Assembly: GCA_017996845.1 (NCBI GenBank)
Contig: JAGOGF010000167.1
Span: 1 to 5,011 of the forward strand
Reading direction: 5' to 3'
Source: Butyrivibrio sp.
GTDB taxonomy: Bacteria; Bacillota_A; Clostridia; Lachnospirales; Lachnospiraceae
DNA: 5,011 nt
Shown: in pieces, positions 1-5,011 of the stretch
How positions within the stretch are numbered: position 1 is the first letter of the stretch
How the letters are laid out: the number at the start of each line of letters is the position of its first letter
Program-made: the position numbers and the translations under genes
The notes under the pieces: model-generated
What the model saw: the letters and a program-made list of their open reading frames with translations, nothing else
What the model was told of the DNA's origin: nothing
Database searches by the model: none

Positions 1-779
1 GCAACTTCTCTTCTGATCGGATCAAATCCTGAAATAACAACTGCTTCAGGTGTATCATCAATGATCAGATCAACTCCGGTCATCGTTTCAAGAGTTCTGA
101 TATTTCTTCCCTCTCTACCGATAATTCTGCCTTTCATTTCATCATTTGGAAGCTGTACCACGGATATGGTTGTCTCGGATACATGGTCTGCAGAACATCT
201 CTGAATTGCATTTACCACGATTTCCTTTGCTCTCTTATCCGCTTCTTCTTTTGCCTCAGACTCCATATTCTTGATCATAAGAGCTGATTCATGCTTCACA
301 TCATCTTCAACAATTTTTAAAAGATATTCCTTTGCCTGTTCGGAGGTTAAGCCTGAGATCTTCTCCAGTTCCTGTAACCTCTGTTCATTAAGTTTCGCAA
401 CATCGGCACTTTTCTTAGCAAGCGCCTCTTCACGTACATTTAACCCAGTTTCTCTCTTTTCAATCGCATCAGATCTCTTTTCGACATTTTCCTCTTTCTG
501 CTGAACCCTACGTTCAGAGCGCTGTACTTCCGCTCTACGCTCACGTACTTCTTTATCAAGGTCGTTTCTTGCTCTTAATGATTCTTCCTTCACTTCCAGA
601 AGTTTTTCACGTTTGGTGTCTTCCACAGATTTGAGTGCTTCATCGATAATCTTTCTTGCCCTTTCTTCCGCACTACCGATCTTCTGATCCGCAACTTTTT
701 TATGGTAAGTATTTGTTGCAGTAACCGATATCAGAACAGAAATGACAAGAGTTGCTACTACTGCAATCACAGTAATCAT
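1..779 (-). CDS. rny: Ribonuclease Y, N-terminal half (cut by window edge)
   Basis: RNase Y is a membrane-anchored endoribonuclease that starts decay and processing of many mRNAs in Firmicutes. The window holds the first 259 codons, about half of a usual ~520-residue protein. Residues 1-20 are a hydrophobic membrane anchor ([19 protein letters not shown]). Residues ~30-195 are a long, highly charged Glu/Lys/Arg coiled coil. A KH RNA-binding domain begins near 205 and shows [12 protein letters not shown] at 217-228. The catalytic HD domain lies beyond the window, so its His-Asp residues cannot be checked. The ATG at 779-777 was chosen because AAGGAGGTG lies just upstream and the anchor begins there. 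The gene follows recX by 103 bp with no recognisable terminator between them, so co-transcription is possible. Identification rests on the anchor/coiled-coil/KH order and the recA-recX context. Confidence 0.95.
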   Translation of the reverse strand, partial: MITVIAVVATLVISVLISVTATNTYHKKVADQKIGSAEERARKIIDEALKSVEDTKREKLLEVKEESLRARNDLDKEVRERRAEVQRSERRVQQKEENVEKRSDAIEKRETGLNVREEALAKKSADVAKLNEQRLQELEKISGLTSEQAKEYLLKIVEDDVKHESALMIKNMESEAKEEADKRAKEIVVNAIQRCSADHVSETTISVVQLPNDEMKGRIIGREGRNIRTLETMTGVDLIIDDTPEAVVISGFDPIRREV

Positions 780-796
780 TACAGGAGCACCTCCTT
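780..796 (-). promoter_or_regulatory. rny ribosome binding site inside a small hairpin
   Basis: The Shine-Dalgarno sequence AAGGAGGTG (796-788) is close to the ideal complement of 16S rRNA and sets the rny start, with 10 nt between GGAGG and the ATG. The same bases can fold: AGGAG (795-791) is exactly complementary to CTCCT (787-783) around a 3-nt GTG loop, which would partly hide the site. The pairing is seen in the sequence; any regulatory effect is inference. Confidence 0.7.
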
Positions 797-882
797 ATTC
801 AGTTTTCATTGTACAATATTTTGTATAGAACGGCTTTTTCAGTCTTCCTCTTATACAATTTTACAACAATTCAATCTTACGC

Positions 883-1506
883 TTAATCCATTGTTATGTC
901 AAGAGAAAGCACCTTGTGTATCACGTCCTGTGAGAATCCTTTACGATACAGAAAGCCCATGATTCTCTGCTTTTCTTTCATATCAGCTGTTTTTGAATCG
1001 TAATGCTTTTTATGTAAAAGTTCCGTTGCCTGTTTTATTTCAATTTGTGGATCTGCAAATTCATAGCATGGTGTCATTACGTCCGAAATCAGATCCCGTG
1101 CAATCCCTTTTTTCATCAGGTCCATTTCAATACGATTCCGGCTGCGCAGACTCATATAATATTGTACATAATCGGTCGCATAGCGTCTGTCATCAATATA
1201 ATGATAAGATTTAACATAATCCACCGCCTCATTAATACAGCTGTCCGGATAACATCCATCGTGCAGTTTATCCCGCAGTTTTTTCTCCGTATAATCCTGT
1301 TTCTGTAATAAATTCATAGCCCGAAGTTTTGCTCTCTTAGGAAGGACTGTACAAAGGATTTCCTCATAGGCATCTTCTGACAGTTCCGCCCCCTGTTCTA
1401 TGCAATATTGTCTGATCTCGCCTTTGTAGAGAAGAAATGCATATTCACCATCCAAATAGATTTTGCTTCTTTTTTTATCAAAAGATACTACTTCTGATAC
1501 AATCAT
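883..1506 (-). CDS. recX: RecX, RecA modulator
   Basis: RecX binds RecA filaments on single-stranded DNA and usually limits their extension, restraining recombination, SOS induction and LexA cleavage. The 207-residue product is within the range for Firmicute RecX. Family features seen are an N-terminal beta-rich segment (residues 1-30), LRDKL at 77-81, the signature YIDDRRYATDYV at 103-114, KKGIARDLI at 132-140, and a C-terminal RIMGFLYRKGFSQDVIHKVL at 181-200. These fit the repeated three-helix modules of the family. The ATG at 1506-1504 begins the domain directly; the ribosome binding site is only moderate (TGAGGCAGG). The gene lies 159 bp after recA on the same strand, with a terminator between them, so expression probably depends on read-through or on a weak promoter I could not identify. 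The stop codon is TAA. Confidence 0.93.
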   Translation of the reverse strand: MIVSEVVSFDKKRSKIYLDGEYAFLLYKGEIRQYCIEQGAELSEDAYEEILCTVLPKRAKLRAMNLLQKQDYTEKKLRDKLHDGCYPDSCINEAVDYVKSYHYIDDRRYATDYVQYYMSLRSRNRIEMDLMKKGIARDLISDVMTPCYEFADPQIEIKQATELLHKKHYDSKTADMKEKQRIMGFLYRKGFSQDVIHKVLSLDITMD

Positions 1507-1591
1507 CTGCTGCCTGCCTCAATCTTCTCTTCTGGTTTCATGACCAAACCGTTTTCCTGTCCACACGTTCCATTTTTACAATACCTATTAC

Positions 1592-1617
1592 AAAAAGAGG
1601 GCCATAAGCCCTCTTTT
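1592..1617 (-). terminator. Intrinsic terminator after recA
   Basis: A perfect 10-bp stem pairs AAAAGAGGGC (1593-1602) with GCCCTCTTTT (1608-1617) around a 5-nt loop. Read on the minus strand, the GC-rich core is followed by TTTTT, the form of a Rho-independent terminator. It sits about 50 nt after the recA stop and about 85 nt before the recX start. The flanking A and T runs could also give weak termination on the plus strand, but no convergent gene is visible. Confidence 0.88.
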
Positions 1618-1665
1618 GATCTTTTCTTACTTATGGATCTTTTCATCTATCATTTGCGATTTTAA

Positions 1666-2793
1666 TTATTTACTCTTTATTTTGTCATCTGCAGTATTTG
1701 CAGCCTTTTCTGCCGCTTTTTCAGCTTTCTCTGCTGCTTTTGCAGCTGCGCCTGCCTGTTTCTTTGCTTCTGCAGCCTTCTGAGCCGTATAAGCATCTTC
1801 CGGAAGTGCATAGTGCTCACGTACCTTTTCATCTACTTCAGCAAGGATTCCCTGATTCATTTCCAGATACTGCTTGGCATTCTCACGTCCCTGTCCGATT
1901 TTCTCTCCTTCATACTGATACCATGCACCGCTTTTATTAATGATATCGCAATTTGCTGCCAGATCAAGCACATCGCCTGTATAGGAGATTCCTTTACCGA
2001 ACATAATATCAAACTCTGCTTCTTTAAATGGCGGCGCAATCTTATTCTTTACAACTTTGACTCTTGTTCGGTTTCCGATTACTTCCCCACTCTGTTTAAT
2101 CTGTTCAATTCTGCGCACATCCAGTCGTACAGAAGAATAGAATTTGAGTGCACGACCGCCTGTTGTTGTTTCCGGACTTCCGAACATCACGCCGACCTTC
2201 TCACGCAGCTGATTAATGAAAACAACTGTACAGTTTGACTTGCTGATGACCGCAGTCAGTTTACGAAGTGCCTGAGACATCAGACGTGCCTGCAGTCCAA
2301 CATGCGAATCACCCATTTCGCCATCAATTTCCGCTTTTGGAACAAGTGCCGCAACGGAATCGACTACAACAATATCAATTGCACCGGAGCGAACCATGGT
2401 CTCTGTGATTTCGAGTGCCTGCTCTCCGCTGTCCGGCTGGGAAATATACAAATTATCAATATCTACACCAATGTTCTTTGCGTACACCGGATCCAGTGCA
2501 TGCTCTGCATCGATAAATCCGGCAATACCGCCTCTTTTCTGCACTTCCGCAATCATATGAAGCGTCACGGTCGTTTTACCACTGGATTCCGGTCCATATA
2601 TTTCGACGATACGGCCTTTTGGAATCCCGCCAAGTCCAAGTGCAATGTCCAGGCTCAGAGAACCGGTCGGAATTGTTTCAACATTCATTGTGTTTGATGG
2701 GTCACCAAGCTTCATTACGGCACCCTTGCCAAACTGTTTTTCGATCTGCCCAAGAGCAGCATCCAATGCTTTTTGTTTTTCTTCTCGTTCCAT
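1666..2793 (-). CDS. recA: RecA recombinase, complete
   Basis: RecA forms the ATP-dependent filament on single-stranded DNA that carries out homologous pairing and triggers LexA self-cleavage. The 375-residue product shows all family hallmarks: Walker A GPESSGKT at 67-74, the catalytic Glu in DAEH near 97, Walker [11 protein letters not shown] at 141-150, loop L1 around DGEMGDSH (157-164), and [13 protein letters not shown] plus [14 protein letters not shown] at 193-219 covering loop L2. I chose ATG 2793-2791 (MEREEK) over an in-frame ATG 24 nt upstream. GGAAGGGG precedes the first at good spacing, whereas the upstream ATG has no ribosome binding site and lies inside the LexA box. The C-terminal ~35 residues are an Ala/Lys/Glu tract with a slight net positive charge, unlike the acidic tail of E. 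coli RecA. The gene has its own SOS promoter and terminator. Confidence 0.99.
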   Translation of the reverse strand: MEREEKQKALDAALGQIEKQFGKGAVMKLGDPSNTMNVETIPTGSLSLDIALGLGGIPKGRIVEIYGPESSGKTTVTLHMIAEVQKRGGIAGFIDAEHALDPVYAKNIGVDIDNLYISQPDSGEQALEITETMVRSGAIDIVVVDSVAALVPKAEIDGEMGDSHVGLQARLMSQALRKLTAVISKSNCTVVFINQLREKVGVMFGSPETTTGGRALKFYSSVRLDVRRIEQIKQSGEVIGNRTRVKVVKNKIAPPFKEAEFDIMFGKGISYTGDVLDLAANCDIINKSGAWYQYEGEKIGQGRENAKQYLEMNQGILAEVDEKVREHYALPEDAYTAQKAAEAKKQAGAAAKAAEKAEKAAEKAANTADDKIKSK

Positions 2794-2811
2794 TGTTTTC
2801 CCCTTCCGGTA

Positions 2812-2823
2812 GAACATTTGTTC
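2812..2823 (-). promoter_or_regulatory. LexA (SOS) box of recA
   Basis: GAACATTTGTTC is an exact match to the Gram-positive LexA/DinR core GAAC-N4-GTTC. With its flanks it reads AGAACATTTGTTCT, giving 5-bp complementary arms. It begins 7 bp after the predicted -10 box, covering the expected transcription start, and ends 18 bp before the recA ATG. Bound LexA would block RNA polymerase there. SOS control of recA is known in this phylum; the operator here is read directly from the sequence. Confidence 0.9.
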
Positions 2824-2829
2824 TTATTC

Positions 2830-2858
2830 ATAGTAAAACAAATGCCCCCGTTTGTCAA
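2830..2858 (-). promoter_or_regulatory. recA promoter, sigma-A type
   Basis: On the minus strand a perfect -35 box TTGACA (2858-2853) is followed after 17 bp by TACTAT (2835-2830), a 4/6 match to the -10 consensus. Transcription would start near 2823, at the edge of the LexA box. The strong -35, ideal spacing and operator placement support each other. Confidence 0.82.
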
Positions 2859-2911
2859 TTAAGTATTTTATTTTTGCTCTGAAATATTTGGCAGAATCGC
2901 CGGATTGCAAA

Positions 2912-2940
2912 GCAGAATGCACAGAAATTGTGCGCTCTGC
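2912..2940. other. Imperfect hairpin between the 138-residue gene and recA
   Basis: Outer arms GCAGA (2912-2916) and TCTGC (2936-2940) and inner arms GCACA (2919-2923) and TGTGC (2929-2933) pair around a 5-nt loop, with a 2x2 internal loop. On the minus strand it is followed by only TTT, so it would be a weak terminator at best for the gene that stops at 3060. The rest of the 2859-3059 stretch shows no convincing gene. Confidence 0.35.
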
Positions 2941-3059
2941 AAATATATCATGGAGACAGCCGAAAAGCAAGTATGTTTTTTTCATCTGTAACCATACATT
3001 GCCCGGAATCCCCTGACTGAATTCTTCCGAAACCGTCACCTATGGTGCATTTCACCGAA

Positions 3060-3476
3060 TCAGACAGAAAAAGCAAAGAGTGCCAGTTTGGACAGAATAA
3101 TTTCCCGTATTGCTATTTCTTTTTCCAATTTTTCCTCCGGAGAAAGAGCCGTCAACTGCTCCAATGTGTATATTTTTTCCGTATATTCCTTTTCCTGCCT
3201 GAATTTTCTGCTTTTTAACTGTGTTACACGTATACGGGCTTTCAGCTGCCGGTATACACGGTATTCCGGATTTTCCCTTGTCATATGATAAAAATGACTT
3301 TCCAGAGAAGTATCGCGGTCAATATTCCTGACCAGATATCTTTCAATAATGGTTTTAAATTTAAAAGGTACCAGTTCATTCTGCATGAGTTCCTGATATG
3401 TATACCTTGCACCGAAATAGTCTCTTTCCATATCCTGCATACAATATTTGAAATCTTCCTCGTGATTGATCAGCAT
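3060..3476 (-). CDS. Conserved-looking protein of unknown function, 138 residues
   Basis: I do not recognise this family. The product is highly charged and looks mostly alpha-helical, with no signal peptide, membrane segment or cysteine-based metal motif, so it is probably cytoplasmic. An N-terminal part rich in acidic and aromatic residues (ERDYFGARYTYQELMQNE at 18-35) leads into basic helices (RQLKARIRVTQLKSRKFRQ at 76-94). A Glu/Lys-rich stretch (LSPEEKLEKEIAIREI, 115-130) and a hydrophobic end (LSKLALFAFSV) follow. The ATG at 3476-3474 has a clear AGGAG with a 6-nt spacer, which together with the uninterrupted frame supports a real gene. It stands alone, with a terminator behind the upstream gene and the recA promoter downstream. 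There is no basis for assigning a function, and its position next to recA may be coincidental. Confidence 0.75.
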   Translation of the reverse strand: MLINHEEDFKYCMQDMERDYFGARYTYQELMQNELVPFKFKTIIERYLVRNIDRDTSLESHFYHMTRENPEYRVYRQLKARIRVTQLKSRKFRQEKEYTEKIYTLEQLTALSPEEKLEKEIAIREIILSKLALFAFSV

Positions 3477-3487
3477 ACTGTTCTCCT
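3477..3487 (-). promoter_or_regulatory. Ribosome binding site of the 138-residue gene
   Basis: AGGAG at 3487-3483 lies 6 nt before the ATG at 3476-3474. This fixes the start of an otherwise unrecognised gene. Confidence 0.7.
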
Positions 3488-3525
3488 GTTCCTGTCCGGA
3501 CTTTCTGTTTATCCTGTTCTATGTT

Positions 3526-3554
3526 ATTGTCCACGATTCAATATGATTTGTCCA
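3526..3554 (-). promoter_or_regulatory. Possible promoter of the 138-residue gene
   Basis: On the minus strand TGGACA (3554-3549, 5/6 to the -35 consensus) and GACAAT (3531-3526, 4/6 to the -10 consensus) are 17 bp apart, about 50 bp before the start codon. A promoter is expected here because a strong terminator lies just upstream, but the match is modest. Confidence 0.35.
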
Positions 3555-3598
3555 GTCTATCCATATCATAATTCTGATTGCATTTATGAAATTTTTAT

Positions 3599-3638
3599 GT
3601 AAAAAAGCCATCCTCAATTAAAAAATTCAGGATGGCTT
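3599..3638 (-). terminator. Intrinsic terminator of the GH1-ManA gene
   Basis: AGCCATCCT (3606-3614) pairs perfectly with AGGATGGCT (3629-3637), extended by one A-T pair at the base. A C-C mismatch separates this from an inner AATT/AATT stem around a 4-nt loop. On the minus strand the stem runs into TTTTTT (3606-3601). It lies about 46 nt after the stop codon at 3684. There is no T run on the other strand, so it acts in one direction and isolates the sugar gene from the genes downstream. Confidence 0.93.
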
Positions 3639-3683
3639 CTGCTATCATTTTATCAATTTCACCTTTTTGTAATCTACAGGTCC

Positions 3684-5011
3684 TTATCCTTCAAAGGCAC
3701 CGACCTGCTGAACGGAAGATGCAATGAGCTGCATTTTTCCTTCCATTTCGACCTGACCAAGTCCTGCCGGTAATATAAAGAAATCGCCTCTCTGTAATAC
3801 TGATCCGTTTATTAATCCGCTTCCTTCTGAAACTGTCATCAGGATAAACGGTGCGTCCTGCATGAACGCAATGCTTCCATTTACATTGATTCGATAGACG
3901 CTGTAATATTGGCAGCTCTCCAGTTTCCTGACACTGTCTGCGATATGTTCTGTAGTTGAATGTGTCTGCTCCAGTGTTACCGTTTCATGCAGGACACTTT
4001 CCTCCGCAGAAGGTGCCGGAACCGTAATCACATCTTTACTCTGCTGCAGATGCAGCTGGCGCGGCTTGCCGTTCTGCAGGCGATCATAATCATAAAGCCT
4101 GTAAGTGATATCGCTGCTTTGCTGCGTCTCCAGCAACAGAATTCCGCCCTTGATCGCATGAACCGTTCCCGGGTCAATCTGTACAAAATCGCCTTTATGA
4201 ATGGGGATTTCACGGATCAGTTCCTGCCACCTGCCACCATCTATCATGTCACAGAGCTGCTGCCTGCTGCCTGCATTATGACCGACAACCAGAGATGCGC
4301 CTTCTTCACATTCCAGTACATACCAGCATTCCATTTTCCCGAGCGAGCCGTTTTCATGCTGCGCCGCATAAACATCATCCGGATGAACCTGAATACTGAG
4401 GTCTTCTCTGGCATCAATGATCTTGATCAGAAGCGGGAACTGCTCTCCTTTTTCTGCTCCGAACAGTTCCGGATACTTCTTCCATACTTCCGACAGATGC
4501 ATTCCCTGATAATCGCCGCTTCTTACCGTAACATCACCGTTTGGATGTGCTGCGATTCCCCAGCATTCTCCGATATCATCCCCTGCAATATCATCCCCTG
4601 CAATATCATATCCAAATTCAGTTCTAAGCTTTGTTCCGCCCCAGATATTATGTGTAAAAACAGGCTTCAGAAACAGAACCTGTCTCGGTTTTGTATTCAC
4701 ACTCAAGAGTCCTCCATTTGTTTCTATTATTTTGCGATACCAGAATGCAGAATCTTTCACTGTTCGTTTCTGTGTCACATAATCATTGTATACAATTCCG
4801 AATCGTTTGGAGTAGCCCTGATCCCATTCAAAATTATCCAGGAAGCTCCACAGAAAATAACCGCAAAGTTCAATTCCCTCATCTGCTGCTTTTTGCAGTT
4901 CACCAAGATATCTGTCCAGGAAATTGATTCGTTCCGGATCATGTACTTTGCCGTCCGCTGATACCACATCGGCTGCTGCCATTCCGTTTTCCGTAATATA
5001 AATCGGAAGTT
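3684..5011 (-). CDS. GH1 beta-glycosidase fused to class I mannose-6-phosphate isomerase (5' end outside window)
   Basis: Two enzymes share one open frame; 441 complete codons are visible and the start lies beyond the edge. Visible residues 1-~99 are the C-terminal end of a family 1 glycoside hydrolase. They include PIYITENG with the catalytic nucleophile Glu (codon 4991-4989), [26 protein letters not shown] with the sugar-binding Glu-Trp, and [12 protein letters not shown]. That Glu-Trp pair suggests unphosphorylated beta-glucosides or related sugars rather than 6-phospho-glycosides. After a linker of about ten residues comes a full ManA (mannose-6-phosphate to fructose-6-phosphate, zinc-dependent). 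It shows [26 protein letters not shown], the metal site SIQVHPDD and [34 protein letters not shown], and a C-terminal cupin half. The ManA part is about 335 residues, slightly above the ~315 of B. subtilis ManA. Both domains keep their visible key residues. A GH1 of usual length would make the whole protein roughly 750-800 residues (inference). Confidence 0.93.
   Translation of the reverse strand, partial: LPIYITENGMAAADVVSADGKVHDPERINFLDRYLGELQKAADEGIELCGYFLWSFLDNFEWDQGYSKRFGIVYNDYVTQKRTVKDSAFWYRKIIETNGGLLSVNTKPRQVLFLKPVFTHNIWGGTKLRTEFGYDIAGDDIAGDDIGECWGIAAHPNGDVTVRSGDYQGMHLSEVWKKYPELFGAEKGEQFPLLIKIIDAREDLSIQVHPDDVYAAQHENGSLGKMECWYVLECEEGASLVVGHNAGSRQQLCDMIDGGRWQELIREIPIHKGDFVQIDPGTVHAIKGGILLLETQQSSDITYRLYDYDRLQNGKPRQLHLQQSKDVITVPAPSAEESVLHETVTLEQTHSTTEHIADSVRKLESCQYYSVYRINVNGSIAFMQDAPFILMTVSEGSGLINGSVLQRGDFFILPAGLGQVEMEGKMQLIASSVQQVGAFEG
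4573..4609 (-). repeat. 15-bp tandem repeat, about 2.5 copies, inside the ManA domain
   Basis: The unit ATATCATCCCCTGCA (plus strand) occurs twice without a mismatch, followed by 7 bases of a third copy. On the coding strand it encodes the repeated peptide in [18 protein letters not shown]. Removing one unit leaves [13 protein letters not shown], which matches the usual ManA spacing between GY(D/S)I and GECW, so a 5-residue in-frame duplication is the simplest reading. Confidence 0.9.
4698..4715 (-). promoter_or_regulatory. manA: Possible internal ribosome binding site and start for ManA
   Basis: At the domain junction the coding strand reads GGAGG (4715-4711), then an in-frame TTG (4706-4704) after 4 nt and an in-frame GTG (4700-4698) after 10 nt. 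Starting at GTG gives a 338-residue protein, [15 protein letters not shown]..., which begins as a free-standing ManA does. No in-frame ATG is found near the junction. A TGA at 4705-4703 in another frame overlaps the TTG. The motif is seen; initiation here is inference. Confidence 0.45.

Noticed and set aside
271..504. Plus-strand 77-codon frame with a Ser/Phe-rich product
   Set aside because: It is the antisense shadow of the charged coiled coil of RNase Y; Ser/Phe/Leu richness is what antisense Glu/Lys/Arg codons give.
821..858. Inverted repeat TTGTATA...TATACAA and the ATTGTACAAT palindrome between recX and rny
   Set aside because: The arms are short and AT-rich, with a 24-nt gap and no T run or GC-rich core. 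They are not convincing as a terminator, and the nearby -10-like boxes lack a -35 at proper spacing.
1537..1553. Short stem GGTTT/AAACC upstream of recX
   Set aside because: Five pairs with a 7-nt loop and no other supporting signal is within chance for this composition.
1813..2697. Plus-strand frames opposite recA (1813-2238 and 2302-2697)
   Set aside because: They are shadows of the highly conserved recA coding strand, with no ribosome binding sites or recognisable domains.
2794..2817. Extension of RecA by eight residues to the ATG at 2817-2815
   Set aside because: That ATG lies in the LexA operator without a ribosome binding site; the ATG at 2793-2791 has GGAAGGGG and gives the usual N-terminus.
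2824..3039. Minus-strand frame of 71 codons starting at GTG, upstream of recA
   Set aside because: It has no ribosome binding site, runs through the recA promoter into the LexA box, and contains the imperfect hairpin. It looks like a chance open frame in an intergenic region.
3960..4961. Long plus-strand open frame of 333 codons opposite the GH1-ManA gene
   Set aside because: It is exactly antisense to two recognisable enzyme domains, shows no known motif, and is explained by the codon use of the real gene on the other strand.

Overview
The window looks like chromosomal DNA from a low-to-moderate GC Firmicute of class Clostridia, most likely a member of the Lachnospiraceae. The evidence is the recA-recX-rny gene order, strong GGAGG-type ribosome binding sites, a Gram-positive LexA box (GAAC-N4-GTTC) in front of recA, and the style of the GH1 and ManA sequences. 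The family-level placement is inference. Every credible gene lies on the minus strand, so transcription runs from high to low coordinates.

Layout in transcription order: (1) 5011-3684, the 3' part of a gene encoding the C-terminal end of a family 1 glycoside hydrolase (it starts just before the ITENG nucleophile motif) joined in frame to a complete class I mannose-6-phosphate isomerase. A strong terminator follows at 3638-3599. (2) 3476-3060, a 138-residue charged, probably helical protein that I do not recognise. (3) A 266-bp gap containing an imperfect hairpin and the recA control region: a TTGACA -35 box, a -10 box 17 bp away and a perfect LexA box at the expected transcription start. (4) 2793-1666, complete recA with an unusual Ala/Lys/Glu tail, followed by an intrinsic terminator. 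(5) 1506-883, recX. (6) 779-1, the first 259 codons of rny (RNase Y), cut by the window edge.

recA and recX form a DNA-repair pair: RecA makes the recombination filament and triggers SOS, and RecX limits filament growth. The terminator between them would set the RecA:RecX ratio if recX depends on read-through. rny is the usual neighbour in this group and acts in mRNA turnover at the membrane. The GH1-ManA protein belongs to sugar catabolism and is separated from the repair genes by its own terminator.

The most notable feature is the GH1-ManA fusion. At the junction, inside the continuous reading frame, there is an apparent relic of a gene boundary: a GGAGG motif followed by in-frame TTG and GTG codons, with an out-of-frame TGA between them. 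Either two adjacent genes fused recently and ManA may still be made separately, or a single-base error in the assembly has joined two genes. A perfect 15-bp in-frame duplication lies early in the same ManA domain. I saw no mobile element, CRISPR array, tRNA or rRNA, and no evidence of a wholly new multi-gene system.
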